Positions 9,378 to 19,013 of a stretch of 64,000 nt of DNA are shown in pieces. Position 1 is the first letter of the stretch. Every line of letters begins with the position of its first letter. Source of the stretch: Roseibium sp. (GTDB taxonomy: Bacteria > Pseudomonadota > Alphaproteobacteria > Rhizobiales > Stappiaceae); NCBI GenBank assembly GCA_017643925.1, contig JAEPML010000010.1, positions 62,001-126,000 of the forward strand, written 5' to 3'. Made by a program: the position numbers and the translations under genes. The notes below the pieces were generated by a model. The model ran no database searches and was not told where the DNA came from. It was given only the letters and a program-made list of their open reading frames with translations.

Positions 9378-10622
9378 TCAGATCTGTTTGCCCAGACGCC
9401 TCAAGGCAACGCGCGCAAGCGGGTTTCCGCGGTCTGCCGAAACTCGGTAAAGCTCCAGGGCACGCTCCCTGTCCTGATCGACAAACTCGCCCTCTTCGAG
9501 CAGCAGGGCCATATAGAAAGTCCCGAAATAGTCTTTTTCATCGGCAGCCGTCTCGATCAGCACCAGCCCTTTTTCCCGGTCAACCGGCATGCCCCATCCA
9601 TGAAGTTGCATCCAGCCGACATTCGCAGAGCCCCCCGTCAGACCAATGTCGGCTGCCTCATGAAACAGGCGATTGGCTTCGTCATAGTCCTGGGTCACAC
9701 CAGTCCCGTTGCGATGCAGAATGCCAAGCGCGGTCAACGCCCCCAGATTTTTTTGTTCAAGTGCCTTTCGGTAGTAACGAGCCGCTTTCACGTAGTCTTT
9801 TTCGACCCCAAGCCCGTGTTCGTACATCACTCCGATATTGAGATCCGCAGACGGGCTGCCGTGCTTGGAGGCCATGATCAAATGCCGCAGCGCTTTGTGA
9901 TATTCGACCTTTTCACCGCGCCCTAGAAAGTGAAACTCGGCAATCACGAAATGAGCCGCAAACGGCATCGTCTCAGCCGCCCTCTCGATCAAAGCCAATC
10001 CCTTTGCGGGGTTCTTTGGTACGCCGTAGCCCTCGATATGGGCGTTGCCAATCGTCAAGAGCGCATAGGCATCATTTTTGTCAGCCAGCTTGCGAAGTTC
10101 CTTGAAGGCCTTCGCCGATTTGAAAGGGCCGAACGTTTCCTGGTTCTCCAGGTGAAGCCTGTAGAGGCCGATTTGAGCCTCTTCGACACCTTGTTCAAGT
10201 GACTTCAAATACCATCGTTCCGCCTCAGACGAGTTGCGGGTGGCCACCATGCCGATCTCGAACAGAAACGCCAGTGTATACATGGCGTTTGGATGTCCTG
10301 CCTCCGCGGCTGTTAAGACAAACCGGTGCCCTGTTTCGAACGATGGTTTGTCGACAGCGCCGGAGAGGTGCAACAGACCAATTTCGTGCATGGCATCCAG
10401 GCTGCCAGCCTCGGCAGCTCTTTCAAACCAGGCAAGCGCGATATCAGGATTGTAGGTTTTGCCGTCCTGCTCGTCGTTGTGGTGCTGCCCAAGTCGGTAG
10501 GCGGCATGAGAACTGCCGGCGTCGGCAAGCACCTCGAGCAAGCGGGGATTCTTTACGCCGCTTGAAACCAGAACGGCAACTGCAATGACGATCGGCACCA
10601 GATAGAAATGGAGACGTTTCAC
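9378..10622 (-). CDS. Sel1-repeat protein with N-terminal membrane anchor
   Basis: About 414 residues from a GTG start at 10622. That start gives an N-terminus of KRLH followed by the hydrophobic stretch FYLVPIVIAVAVLVSS, a signal anchor or signal peptide. The only longer start is a TTG at 10709, which would put 29 polar residues in front. About ten Sel1-like repeats follow. The last repeats (DYVKAARYYRKALEQKN, GWMQLHGWGMPVDREKGL) closely resemble the end of the larger neighbour, which suggests duplication. It probably acts as an envelope scaffold. The exact start is uncertain. Confidence 0.8.
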   Translation of the reverse strand: MKRLHFYLVPIVIAVAVLVSSGVKNPRLLEVLADAGSSHAAYRLGQHHNDEQDGKTYNPDIALAWFERAAEAGSLDAMHEIGLLHLSGAVDKPSFETGHRFVLTAAEAGHPNAMYTLAFLFEIGMVATRNSSEAERWYLKSLEQGVEEAQIGLYRLHLENQETFGPFKSAKAFKELRKLADKNDAYALLTIGNAHIEGYGVPKNPAKGLALIERAAETMPFAAHFVIAEFHFLGRGEKVEYHKALRHLIMASKHGSPSADLNIGVMYEHGLGVEKDYVKAARYYRKALEQKNLGALTALGILHRNGTGVTQDYDEANRLFHEAADIGLTGGSANVGWMQLHGWGMPVDREKGLVLIETAADEKDYFGTFYMALLLEEGEFVDQDRERALELYRVSADRGNPLARVALRRLGKQI

Positions 10623-11039
10623 TTTCAAAACCAGTTTAAAACCTGACTTAATTCGCAACGTTGGCCGACACGTCTTGCCTTCAGGAAAAAGATCAGCATC
10701 GGCGCACAAACAATTCTGTCTGTTTACAGTTCCCGACCGCCTGCTACAACCTTTGCGGCAATTTGCAAACCCGCGAATACCAGCAACCGCTTCTCTTATT
10801 GACGCGCGGCGACGAGAGACCGGTTTCTTTTAAATTTGCCTTAAACCTGATATAAATATCGCAATTGAGGGGATCCAGTCAGTGAAGTTTATCCGTAATT
10901 AAGGCAATAACAGGAGACCTGGCTTCCAGATGAGTTCTTTCCTGTGAACTCGATTGAAGCGCTAACCGGATCGCAAGACATTCATTTTAGCTCGCTCTTT
11001 TTCAATCATTCGTTGAAGAGCCGCCGGGGGAATGGATCT
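10623..11039. other. Divergent intergenic region between Sel1 and GGDEF genes
   Basis: About 420 bases with no convincing gene. It should hold promoters for both directions. An AT-rich stretch near 10830-10865 (TATAAATAT) could hold a -10 element for the + strand. A five-codon frame (ATGAGTTCTTTCCTGTGA, 10930-10947) follows an AGGAG, but a role as upstream ORF is speculative. Confidence 0.4.
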
Positions 11040-12197
11040 ATGGAGTTATCGACACTGTATTCAGCCAATGTCTTGCTGCTGTCGATCTTTGCCATTTCCT
11101 TTTTATCGATGTCCTTCCGGGTCACCCCGCACAAACATCTGCGAAGCTGGGCGGCTGCGAATGCCTCGATGGCCGTTGCGCTGGCAGGGTTTTCTGTTGA
11201 AGCGCACTTGTCTCCGGCAGCATTCTACCTGGTGCCAAACGCGCTCCTGCTTCTTGGTTTCGGATTTCACTGGCACGCTGCTCGCCAGCTCGCCCAATTG
11301 CCAACCCGGATCAGCAATGCTCTTGCACCGGCGGTAGGGACAGTTCTCGCGTCGTTGATCGCCTACGAACTTGCGAACCCGGTCCTAGCCTACACGGCAT
11401 CAAACGTCATCTTCGTTCTGTTGTGTGTGGCGACTCTGTGGGCCTATTCCTCCAAATCCTTCCATGGGTTGATTTCCGCTGTCGGATTGATCCTTGCCTT
11501 CTTCTTCATCGCAGCAGAGGGCGTCCTTCGAACGATACTCGGCCTGGTGACGCAGCCCCCCTTGGGCGCGGGCATGCTGAATGACAGCATTCAGGACGTT
11601 CACCTGCTCTGCATACTGCTTTTCGTCAGCATGACCGGAGCCTTCTCGCTTGCCATCTCCTTTGAACAGATTGCCCAGCGCCACAAGGAGGCCGCAAGAC
11701 GTGATCCCCTGACGGGAACCTTCAACCGCCGGGAATTGCAGGATCGGCTGGACGATCTGCTACGGGACACTCCAAAGGATGCATTCGGGCTGGTCCACTT
11801 CGACCTGGATCATTTCAAGCTGGTCAATGACAGGTTCGGCCACGTCTCCGGAGACCAGGCGCTGATAGAGGTCTGCTCTGTGGTCAAGACCCATCTGCGC
11901 CAGGACGATTGTTTCGCAAGGCTTGGCGGAGAGGAGTTTGCCGTCCTTTTGCCGAACATCACGCGCGACAACGCCTTCAAGGTTGCTGACCGGCTTCGCG
12001 AGCGCATCGCCGAACTCCGGTTCGATTTTGCACCAGACGATTTTTTCATCACGGCATCGGCAGGCATCTATCACGGCGACGGCAACCAGCTCGCGACAAC
12101 AGACCTGCAACTCACCGTGGATCGCGGGCTCTACCAGTCGAAGAATGCCGGCCGTAACCGGGTGACCTTTGCAGACCCGCAACCGAAGACAGCCTGA
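11040..12197 (+). CDS. Membrane-bound GGDEF diguanylate cyclase
   Basis: A protein of 385 residues predicted to make cyclic di-GMP from two GTP. The N-terminal 200 residues contain about six hydrophobic segments of a membrane sensor. The C-terminal GGDEF domain has the active-site motif as GGEEF (about residue 296) and an intact inhibitory site RQDD exactly five residues before it, so product feedback inhibition is expected. No EAL domain is present. The ATG at 11040 follows GGGGGAA; an upstream in-frame GTG at 10944 is less likely. The sensed signal is unknown. Confidence 0.88.
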   Translation: MELSTLYSANVLLLSIFAISFLSMSFRVTPHKHLRSWAAANASMAVALAGFSVEAHLSPAAFYLVPNALLLLGFGFHWHAARQLAQLPTRISNALAPAVGTVLASLIAYELANPVLAYTASNVIFVLLCVATLWAYSSKSFHGLISAVGLILAFFFIAAEGVLRTILGLVTQPPLGAGMLNDSIQDVHLLCILLFVSMTGAFSLAISFEQIAQRHKEAARRDPLTGTFNRRELQDRLDDLLRDTPKDAFGLVHFDLDHFKLVNDRFGHVSGDQALIEVCSVVKTHLRQDDCFARLGGEEFAVLLPNITRDNAFKVADRLRERIAELRFDFAPDDFFITASAGIYHGDGNQLATTDLQLTVDRGLYQSKNAGRNRVTFADPQPKTA

Positions 12198-12259
12198 AGG
12201 TTTATTGGTCGAAGCGGGTAAAGAGACACTGTCCCCTAGCGGGTGAAACCCTGCTGCCT

Positions 12260-13153
12260 CTAGAAGTAGGCTTCCAGCAATCTCGTGACTTCGCGGTCGC
12301 GAGCGGCTTCGCTCTTGCCACCCATCACGACGACAACCAGTTGTTTGCCACCGCGTCGCGCCGTGGCGACCAGGTTATAACCGGACATGCGCACATAGCC
12401 GGTTTTCAGGCCGTCGACACCGGCAACCTTGCCCAGAAGATTGTTGGTCGCCTTGAAGCTGCGTCCGTTGTAGATGAACGACCTGGCGCGATAGTAGCTT
12501 GCATATTGCGGGAACGTCCGCTTGAGCGCGAGACCAAGCTTGGCCATGTCGCGTGCTGTCGTCACCTGGGCCGGGTCCGGCAGTCCCGTGGCGTTGACGA
12601 ACCGGGTTTTGGTCAATCCGAGCGCTCGCGCCTTTTGGGTCATCTTGCGGGCAAAGGCCCGCTCGCTACCGGCCAGGTTTTCCGCGACCGCGACACCGAC
12701 GTCGTTGGCCGACTTTACGGAAAGCGCCCTGGCGGCCTGCTCCACCGTGATTGTCGAGCCTGCCTTCAACCCGATCTTGGCAGGTGGCTGCGATGCGGCG
12801 TTGGCTGATACGTTGAGGGGTGACGAAAGGGAATAGCGACCGCTGGAAACCGCTTCGAACAGCAAATAGAGCGTCATCATCTTGGTGAGCGATGCGGGAT
12901 AACGCGGTGCACTGGCATCCTCGGCAAAAAGCTCTTCGCCGGTGGCCGCGTTGATCACGAGAGCGGAAAAGCCCCGCTCGACCGCCGTTGCCGGCGCGTA
13001 GCTGATGACGGGAAGTGAGGCGCTCTGGACCTGGGACTGCGCTGCCGGCTGCGTCGGCGTGATTGGGGCCGACGTCTGCGCCGTTTGGCACGCGGCCAGC
13101 ACAACAGCCAGGAACAGCGCCGCAAGCGGCTTCAGGGACAAATTCAAACGCAT
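12260..13153 (-). CDS. D-alanyl-D-alanine carboxypeptidase (penicillin-binding protein), lipoprotein
   Basis: A protein of 297 residues from the peptidase S11 family, which trims the terminal D-Ala of peptidoglycan stem peptides. All three active-site motifs are present: SLTK at about residues 88-91, SAN at 148-150 and KTG at 250-252. The N-terminus is a lipoprotein signal with lipobox LAAC and lipidated Cys22, so it is membrane-tethered in the periplasm; lipoprotein forms are less common than C-terminally anchored ones. The ATG at 13153 has AGACAGG upstream; a TTG at 13192 would add a charged tail. It follows the ABC operon on the same strand. Confidence 0.92.
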   Translation of the reverse strand: MRLNLSLKPLAALFLAVVLAACQTAQTSAPITPTQPAAQSQVQSASLPVISYAPATAVERGFSALVINAATGEELFAEDASAPRYPASLTKMMTLYLLFEAVSSGRYSLSSPLNVSANAASQPPAKIGLKAGSTITVEQAARALSVKSANDVGVAVAENLAGSERAFARKMTQKARALGLTKTRFVNATGLPDPAQVTTARDMAKLGLALKRTFPQYASYYRARSFIYNGRSFKATNNLLGKVAGVDGLKTGYVRMSGYNLVATARRGGKQLVVVVMGGKSEAARDREVTRLLEAYF

Positions 13154-13198
13154 TACCTGTCTCTTGCCTTTTTCAGACCGGTGTCTCCGCAAAGCAGA

Positions 13199-13960
13199 TC
13201 AGGGCTTCAGCCGATACCCGGTCCTGAAAATCCAATGTACGATCGCCAGCGACCCACCCAGAAAAATCAGTGTCGCCAGAAGCGAATACCACAGGTTCAC
13301 ATCCGCCTGTCCATAAAAACTCCAGCGGAACCCGGAGATCAGATAAACCACGGGGTTGATCAACGTCACCTTCTGCCAGAACTCTGGAAGCATGGTGATG
13401 GAGTAGAAGGTGCCCCCCAGGAACGCCAGCGGCGTCACGATCAGAAGCGGGACGAATTGCAGCTTCTCGAAATTGTCCGCCCAGATGCCGATGATGAAAC
13501 CGAACAGGGCAAACGTGACCGCCGTCAGCACGAAGAACGTAACCATCCAGACCGGATGCTGGATTTCCAGGGGCACAAAGAAGCTGGCCGTGATCAGGAT
13601 GATCAGGCCGACTATGATCGACTTTGTTGCCGCCGCACCGACATAGGCAATGGTAATTTCGAGGAAGGAGACCGGTGCCGACAGGACCTCGAAGATCGTG
13701 CCCGTAAAGCGTGGAAAATAGATCCCGAAGGAGGCGTTGGAGAGGCTTTGTGTCATCAGGGACAGCATGATCAGGCCCGGCACGATGAAAGCGCCGTAGC
13801 TCACCCCGTTGATCTCTGAAATACGAGAGCCAATGGCTGCACCAAAGACAACGAAGTAAAGCACTGTCGAAATAACCGGCGAAATCACGCTTTGAAAGAC
13901 TGTCCGCCGCGTGCGGGCCATCTCCGAAACGTAGATTGATTTCATCGCTTCAAAATTCAT
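13199..13960 (-). CDS. ABC-2 type transporter permease
   Basis: A protein of 253 residues with about six membrane segments, typical of ABC-2 exporters of drugs, polysaccharides or lipids. The segments [21 protein letters not shown] and [16 protein letters not shown] match the family's conserved membrane loops. The start at 13960 lies five bases after the GNAT stop, and an ATPase gene lies upstream on the same strand. The three genes form an operon encoding an exporter of unknown substrate. Confidence 0.9.
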   Translation of the reverse strand: MNFEAMKSIYVSEMARTRRTVFQSVISPVISTVLYFVVFGAAIGSRISEINGVSYGAFIVPGLIMLSLMTQSLSNASFGIYFPRFTGTIFEVLSAPVSFLEITIAYVGAAATKSIIVGLIILITASFFVPLEIQHPVWMVTFFVLTAVTFALFGFIIGIWADNFEKLQFVPLLIVTPLAFLGGTFYSITMLPEFWQKVTLINPVVYLISGFRWSFYGQADVNLWYSLLATLIFLGGSLAIVHWIFRTGYRLKP

Positions 13961-13964
13961 CGCG

Positions 13965-14453
13965 TTACAACCCCTGCCCCGCATTCAATTTCATTTCCAT
14001 TCTCGGCAAGGTTCTGCCGGGGATCGAGCCAGACGGTGTGCGTCCGGTCGTGACAAACCCCAGTCGCGCATAAAACAGCTCCGCGCTCGGGTCGGCGTCC
14101 AGACCGATGCCTGACAAGCCGAGCTCCTGTACCCGCTTGAAAAGCGCTTCAAAGAGCTGCCGCCCCACCTTCCGTCCTTGCCAGGCGGGATCGACAAAAC
14201 AGGTTTCAAGCTCACCCGTTCTTTGGCCTTCCTCGAGGGACAAGCGAATACAGCCGACCAGCCTCCCCTCCCTGGTTTGGGCAAGCCAGAAATCATCCTC
14301 GGAAATCCAGCTGTCCTGGACACTTAGTTCGTCCGCACAGGCAGCCATGAACGCGTCATCATACCCGTTCGATTGCTTGGACCGCATGCACAGATCGGTT
14401 AGCGCGTCCCTCTCGTGAAGCTCGGCCCTGCGAATGATCAACTCTTCCGTCAT
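13965..14453 (-). CDS. GNAT-family N-acetyltransferase
   Basis: A protein of 162 residues with the GNAT fold. The acetyl-CoA-binding motif appears as [13 protein letters not shown], followed by [19 protein letters not shown]. It sits between the ABC ATPase (8-base gap) and the permease (4-base gap), so it is co-transcribed with them. An acetyltransferase inside an exporter operon suggests modification of the exported compound or self-protection, but this is only inferred. Confidence 0.88.
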   Translation of the reverse strand: MTEELIIRRAELHERDALTDLCMRSKQSNGYDDAFMAACADELSVQDSWISEDDFWLAQTREGRLVGCIRLSLEEGQRTGELETCFVDPAWQGRKVGRQLFEALFKRVQELGLSGIGLDADPSAELFYARLGFVTTGRTPSGSIPGRTLPRMEMKLNAGQGL

Positions 14454-14461
14454 GACAACGC

Positions 14462-15385
14462 TCAGCCCTTCTTGACGAGGTCGACGAAGATGTCTTCAAG
14501 TGAAGACTGGTCGGTCTGAAGATCGTGAAAACCAACGCCCGCGGCCGACAACTCCGTGAGAAGGGTCGTGATCCCGGTTCGTTCCGCCTGGCTGTCATAG
14601 ACGTAAGTCAGGCTCGCCCCCTCGTTCTCAAGTGTCAGATTGTGCTTCGACAGGCTTTCCGGCACGGCTGACAAGGGCTCGGTCAGATGAAGCTTCAAGA
14701 GCTTTCGTCCGAGCTTGCGCATCAGCTCGTCTTTTTGATCGACCAGGACGAGTTCACCCTTGTTGATCACCCCAACACGGTCGGCCATCTCCTCGGCTTC
14801 CTCGATGTAGTGGGTCGTCAGGATTATCGTGACGCCGCGTTGCTTGAGCTCGTCGACGATACGCCACATGTCATGCCTGAGCTCCACGTCGACACCGGCG
14901 GTCGGCTCGTCGAGAAAGAGTATCTTCGGCTCATGCGACAGCGCCTTGGCAACAAGCAGGCGCCGCTTCATGCCACCGGACAACGCCATGATCGGATTGT
15001 TCCGCTTTTCCCAGAGTGTCAGATCCTTGAGCAGGCGCTCGATGAGCTCGCCGTCCGGTGCCAAACCGAACAGCCCGCGGCTGAGCGCCACTGTATCTCC
15101 GACGATTTCAAACGGGGCCGTCGGCATTTCCTGGGGAACCAGACCGATCAGCCTGCGCGCAGCCCGAAACTCGGTAATCGCATCGTGCCCTGCGACGGTG
15201 ATTGAACCCGACGTCGGACGCACTAGACCGCAGATCGTGCTGATCAGAGTGGTTTTTCCGGCACCATTGGGGCCGAGCAAGGCAAAGACTTCGCCCTCTT
15301 CAATATCCAGCGACATGGATTTCAAGGCCTTGAAGCCATCGTCATAGGTCTTTTCCAGGTCGCGGACGGACAGTATCGGGGCCAT
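14462..15385 (-). CDS. ABC transporter ATP-binding protein
   Basis: A protein of 307 residues. Walker A GPNGAGKT is at residues 38-45, the signature LSGGM at 135-139 and Walker B LFLDEP at 156-161, followed by the H-loop TTHYIEEAE. The DrrA/CcmA-like layout with an extra C-terminal domain is typical of ABC-2 exporters. The chosen ATG at 15385 starts the conserved [14 protein letters not shown]; a longer frame to 15469 lacks conservation. It is first gene of the ATPase-GNAT-permease operon. Confidence 0.92.
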   Translation of the reverse strand: MAPILSVRDLEKTYDDGFKALKSMSLDIEEGEVFALLGPNGAGKTTLISTICGLVRPTSGSITVAGHDAITEFRAARRLIGLVPQEMPTAPFEIVGDTVALSRGLFGLAPDGELIERLLKDLTLWEKRNNPIMALSGGMKRRLLVAKALSHEPKILFLDEPTAGVDVELRHDMWRIVDELKQRGVTIILTTHYIEEAEEMADRVGVINKGELVLVDQKDELMRKLGRKLLKLHLTEPLSAVPESLSKHNLTLENEGASLTYVYDSQAERTGITTLLTELSAAGVGFHDLQTDQSSLEDIFVDLVKKG

Positions 15386-15627
15386 TCTTTCAACCGTTGC
15401 AGATGAGGATGATTTGACCAGACGGCCAAATAGGGGAGCCACACTCGCATGTGGGCCAACTGGCTGCAAGATGCAAGCCGTCGGGCTTCCTGACAGCTGC
15501 CTGTCAGGATTGCACCCGCGGTATTGTTCATCTCTCGGTGCTGGCGAAACCTGGGAACCTCATCTTGGATCAAATCAAGGGACGAGACCCAGACGGCCGC
15601 GAGGAGATAGCGGTCGGTTTTGCGGGC

Positions 15628-16284
15628 CTAGTACATCGTGTTCTTGTATTCGTCCTCAAGCGCCTCATCCAACTTGCGCATTTCAAGCTGGTCCTCAGGC
15701 GACCCGGTTGTTTGATCAAGGATGATCTCCATCAGGGACGGCATGTCTGCGCGATCCTGATGGTGGTTCGGATCCCACAAGCGGGAGCGGCGGAAGGCCT
15801 TGGCGCAATGCATGAAAACCGATGTCACCTCGACAATGATCGCAATTCTGGGACTGCGCCCGCCCACGCTCATGGATTCAAGCAACTCCGGATCCGTAAT
15901 CAGTGAGGCCTTCCCGTTGACCCGCAAAGTGTCATCGAACCCGGGTATGATGAACAACAGCCCGACACTCGGATTGGCCAGGATGTTGGCGAGGCTGTCG
16001 AGCCGGTTGTTACCGGGGCGATCGGGAATGGCCAGCGTGCGCTGGTCGAGTATCTTGACGAAGCCGGGAGGATCGCCGCGCGGACTGACATCGGCCTTTC
16101 CGTCCGCGCTCTGTGTACCCAGGCACAGGAACGGGGAACGTTCGATAAAATCCCTGGCGTGTTTATCCAGCTTGGACTGGCACTTCTTGAGAGCAAGATC
16201 GTGGGTTGCCGGAAAGAGCTCGCGAAGGGTCCTTTCCTCCGAAACCGTGAACGCCGGATCAAGTTTGTATGTCTGCTCCTGCAT
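15628..16284 (-). CDS. PNPOx-fold FMN-dependent flavoprotein (MSMEG_1061-like)
   Basis: A protein of 218 residues from the pyridoxamine 5'-phosphate oxidase-like superfamily. Family features include RSPFLCLGTQSADGKADVSPRGDPPGF and LAIPDRPGNNRLDSLANI, which line the FMN site. Relatives are FMN or F420-binding reductases of uncertain substrate rather than true PdxH. The ATG at 16284 is preceded by GGAGG; the frame upstream of it is cysteine-rich and unlike the family. It is divergent from the pirin gene. Confidence 0.82.
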   Translation of the reverse strand: MQEQTYKLDPAFTVSEERTLRELFPATHDLALKKCQSKLDKHARDFIERSPFLCLGTQSADGKADVSPRGDPPGFVKILDQRTLAIPDRPGNNRLDSLANILANPSVGLLFIIPGFDDTLRVNGKASLITDPELLESMSVGGRSPRIAIIVEVTSVFMHCAKAFRRSRLWDPNHHQDRADMPSLMEIILDQTTGSPEDQLEMRKLDEALEDEYKNTMY

Positions 16285-16735
16285 GCCAATTCCCTCCATA
16301 TCGCTCGCGCAATCGCAACAAGCAGCCTCATGCGCCACCCTGTAGCGCATCGCGCCAGATTGTCCCGAACAACCGCTTTCAGACCTGGTGACGCCAGCCT
16401 CGAAGAGACTCACTGCGGACCCGATTTTGGAACTCAACGCCTATGCCAGTTCTATACTTGAGGTACGCTCCTCATATTTGAGCCAAATGTCAAATGAAGA
16501 TGCAATCGCTGTTCCGGGAAACATCGATAGTCCGAAGTGCCTGCACGCAAGTTCCGGTGGTCAGGTCCGAAGCAACCAGTGCTGCGAACCGTGGAAGCTC
16601 TGTTGCAGGCATCTACCTTCTGCACAAGGCCCTATTGTTTCCAATCCCTGAACACTGCGTTCGGCGCTCGCCTCTGGGTTTTTGTGTCCAGACCGCTATC
16701 TTCCGGTTCAACAGCGATCACAGCGAGGAACAGAC
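16285..16735. other. Intergenic region between PNPOx and pirin genes
   Basis: About 450 bases without a convincing gene. The only structure seen is an inverted repeat ATTTGA (16476-16481), an 8-base spacer and TCAAAT (16490-16495), a possible operator for the divergent genes. Confidence 0.35.
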
Positions 16736-17638
16736 ATGTCAGTCCGTCCGGTCACACATATTGGTACAACACAATCGACACTCGAAGGGGCCGGTGTCAG
16801 GCTGGAACGAGCATTCGGATTTCAGGACCCGGAGATGCTCGATCCATTCCTGCTTCTTGACGACTTTCGAAACGATCGTCCGGAAGACTACCAGGCCGGT
16901 TTTCCATGGCATCCCCATCGCGGGATCGAGACGATCACCTACGTTCTCGCAGGCACCGTCGAACATGGCGACAGCCTCGGCAACAAGGGAAATCTTGGCG
17001 CCGGGGACGTGCAATGGATGACGGCCGGGCGGGGTATCATGCATCAGGAGATGCCGAAGGGAGATACCCAGGGCCGCATGCATGGCTTCCAGCTCTGGGC
17101 CAACCTCCCCTCTTCGCTCAAGATGACGGAACCGCGCTACCAGGACGTTGCTTCAAAGGACATACCCATCGTCACGGACGATGACGGAACTTCGGCGCGG
17201 ATCATTTGCGGCGAATTCTGGGGTCAGCGCGGACCTGTGGACGGGATTGCGGCGGACCCGCAATATCTCGACATTCATGTGCCCGCCGGCCAGAAGAAAC
17301 GCTTCAAGGTCGACACCTACCAGCAGACCTTCGCCTATATCTTCGAAGGCTCCGGCCGGTTCGATGGTGCGTCAGACCCGTTTGGCGTTCTGACTGAAAA
17401 GGAATTCGGAGGTGACGAACTCAAGATTCGCGACCAGACCGGCAATCGATCTCTTGTCATTTTCGGAACCGGCGACGAGATCGTGGTCGAGGCCGGCGAT
17501 CAGGGCATTCGCTTCCTGCTCGTTTCCGGCGCGCCGATCAAGGAGCCTGTTGCCTGGCATGGCCCGATCGTCATGAACACACGTGAGGAGCTTATCCAGG
17601 CGGTAAACGAGCTGCAAAACGGCACGTTCATTCGTTGA
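16736..17638 (+). CDS. Pirin family protein
   Basis: A bicupin of 300 residues. The metal site of the N-terminal cupin is intact: His59 and His61 in HPHRG, and His103 and Glu105 in MHQE. Bacterial pirins include quercetin 2,3-dioxygenases and redox-linked regulators; the activity here is not predictable. The start at 16736 follows GAGGAA. The gene is monocistronic or shares its promoter region with the divergent flavoprotein. Confidence 0.92.
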   Translation: MSVRPVTHIGTTQSTLEGAGVRLERAFGFQDPEMLDPFLLLDDFRNDRPEDYQAGFPWHPHRGIETITYVLAGTVEHGDSLGNKGNLGAGDVQWMTAGRGIMHQEMPKGDTQGRMHGFQLWANLPSSLKMTEPRYQDVASKDIPIVTDDDGTSARIICGEFWGQRGPVDGIAADPQYLDIHVPAGQKKRFKVDTYQQTFAYIFEGSGRFDGASDPFGVLTEKEFGGDELKIRDQTGNRSLVIFGTGDEIVVEAGDQGIRFLLVSGAPIKEPVAWHGPIVMNTREELIQAVNELQNGTFIR

Positions 17639-17706
17639 TCCTCTGCTGCCTTGCAAGTTTCACAATCTGCAGCTAGGGCTGTCCTCCCCTCATCTGGTGG
17701 ACAGCC

Positions 17707-18858
17707 ATGGCCCTCATTCTCCGACCTGCCGACGTCAAAGACGCACCCATCCTGACTGACATACTCCATCGTTCGAAGGCCTCCTGGGGTTACCCGGAGG
17801 ACAAGATGGCGGAGTTCCGTGAGCATTGGCGGATCCCGGAGGAGCTGATCAGGTCACAGCACATGACTGTCGTCGAGGATGACGGTGTTGCCGTCGCCTT
17901 TTCCGGACTTGAGCCGAAAGACGACACCACCTTGCTGGTTGACTACCTGTTCGTCGCGCCGGAAGCACAGGGACGGGGCATCGGTGATCTTCTTCTGGCC
18001 CGCGCCGAAGACCATGCCAGGGACAACAATCTGAACAGGCTGTATCTGGAGTCGGACTACAATGCGGGTCCGTTTTACGAGCGCCGCGGATTTCAAACCA
18101 TTGCAACCCGCTCGAGCGAAATGTCGCCCGGCAAGGACATCCCCCTGATGGAGAAGGTCCTGAAACCATCCGTTCATCGCCTGGCGTCGATCGACATTTC
18201 GATCACGGACGAACACTGGGCATTTGAAACCGAAAACAAAGCCGAGATTGCGGCCTATTTCGAAGAAGCGAAGAAACGCATCGGATTGTTGTGGAACGGC
18301 CGCACCCTCAAGCTGACCGGGTTCACTTTCGAAAACGGACATTTTTCGGGCCGTTGCGCCGAAACCTCCTACGCAGCATTCCTGGCGTGGCGCGACTGGG
18401 GCGCACCGGATCTCTCGGCTCGCAATCTCTTCGGCTCCGCAATCCTGCGATCCGGCGACGGCGCCATTCTTTACGGCGTCATGTCGGAAAAAACAGCGAC
18501 CGGTGGCCTGATCTTTCCCCCGGGTGGCAATCTCGATCTTCAGGACGTCACGGCTGATGGCAGGGTCGATGTCATCGGAGCGATCTTCCGGGAACTGGAA
18601 GAGGAAACAGGTCTGACACGCAAGGATGTCACCTTGGGCGAAGTGCTTGTCGCTTTTGACGGGCCACGCATTTCGATCTCGCAAGTTCTCGATATTGACC
18701 GCCCGGCCTGTGAATTACGAGAAAGCATCTTGAGATTTTCGGACCAGACCGAAGAACAGGAACTGGCAGATATGCGGATCATCAGAAGTTCGGAAGACCT
18801 TGAAGATCAAGCCATTTTACCATTTGCACGCGCGATTGCCCGAGAGCTTCTGGACTGA
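17707..18858 (+). CDS. GNAT acetyltransferase-NUDIX hydrolase fusion
   Basis: A single frame of 383 residues with two domains. Residues 1 to about 150 form a GNAT domain with the acetyl-CoA loop QGRGIGDLLL and the C-terminal YNAGPFYERRGF. Residues about 200-380 form a NUDIX domain with the box core RELEEETGL; the first half of the box is divergent, with no glutamate at the usual position before REL. NUDIX enzymes hydrolyse nucleoside diphosphates linked to another moiety. The domain pairing suggests linked modification and hydrolysis of one metabolite, but the substrate is unknown. There is no sign of an internal start or frameshift. Confidence 0.82.
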   Translation: MALILRPADVKDAPILTDILHRSKASWGYPEDKMAEFREHWRIPEELIRSQHMTVVEDDGVAVAFSGLEPKDDTTLLVDYLFVAPEAQGRGIGDLLLARAEDHARDNNLNRLYLESDYNAGPFYERRGFQTIATRSSEMSPGKDIPLMEKVLKPSVHRLASIDISITDEHWAFETENKAEIAAYFEEAKKRIGLLWNGRTLKLTGFTFENGHFSGRCAETSYAAFLAWRDWGAPDLSARNLFGSAILRSGDGAILYGVMSEKTATGGLIFPPGGNLDLQDVTADGRVDVIGAIFRELEEETGLTRKDVTLGEVLVAFDGPRISISQVLDIDRPACELRESILRFSDQTEEQELADMRIIRSSEDLEDQAILPFARAIARELLD

Positions 18859-19013
18859 CATTGTCTGAATGACCAACAACCCACACGCTACCTTTTCTTC
18901 ACCAAGAATGATCACTAATTGCTGGCGGGACTTGCCAGGAAATGCAAAAGTTCGCTCACTTGAGTGGCACCGACAGGTGAATCGTTAGGTCCCGGTTTTC
19001 GGAGAAACACAAT

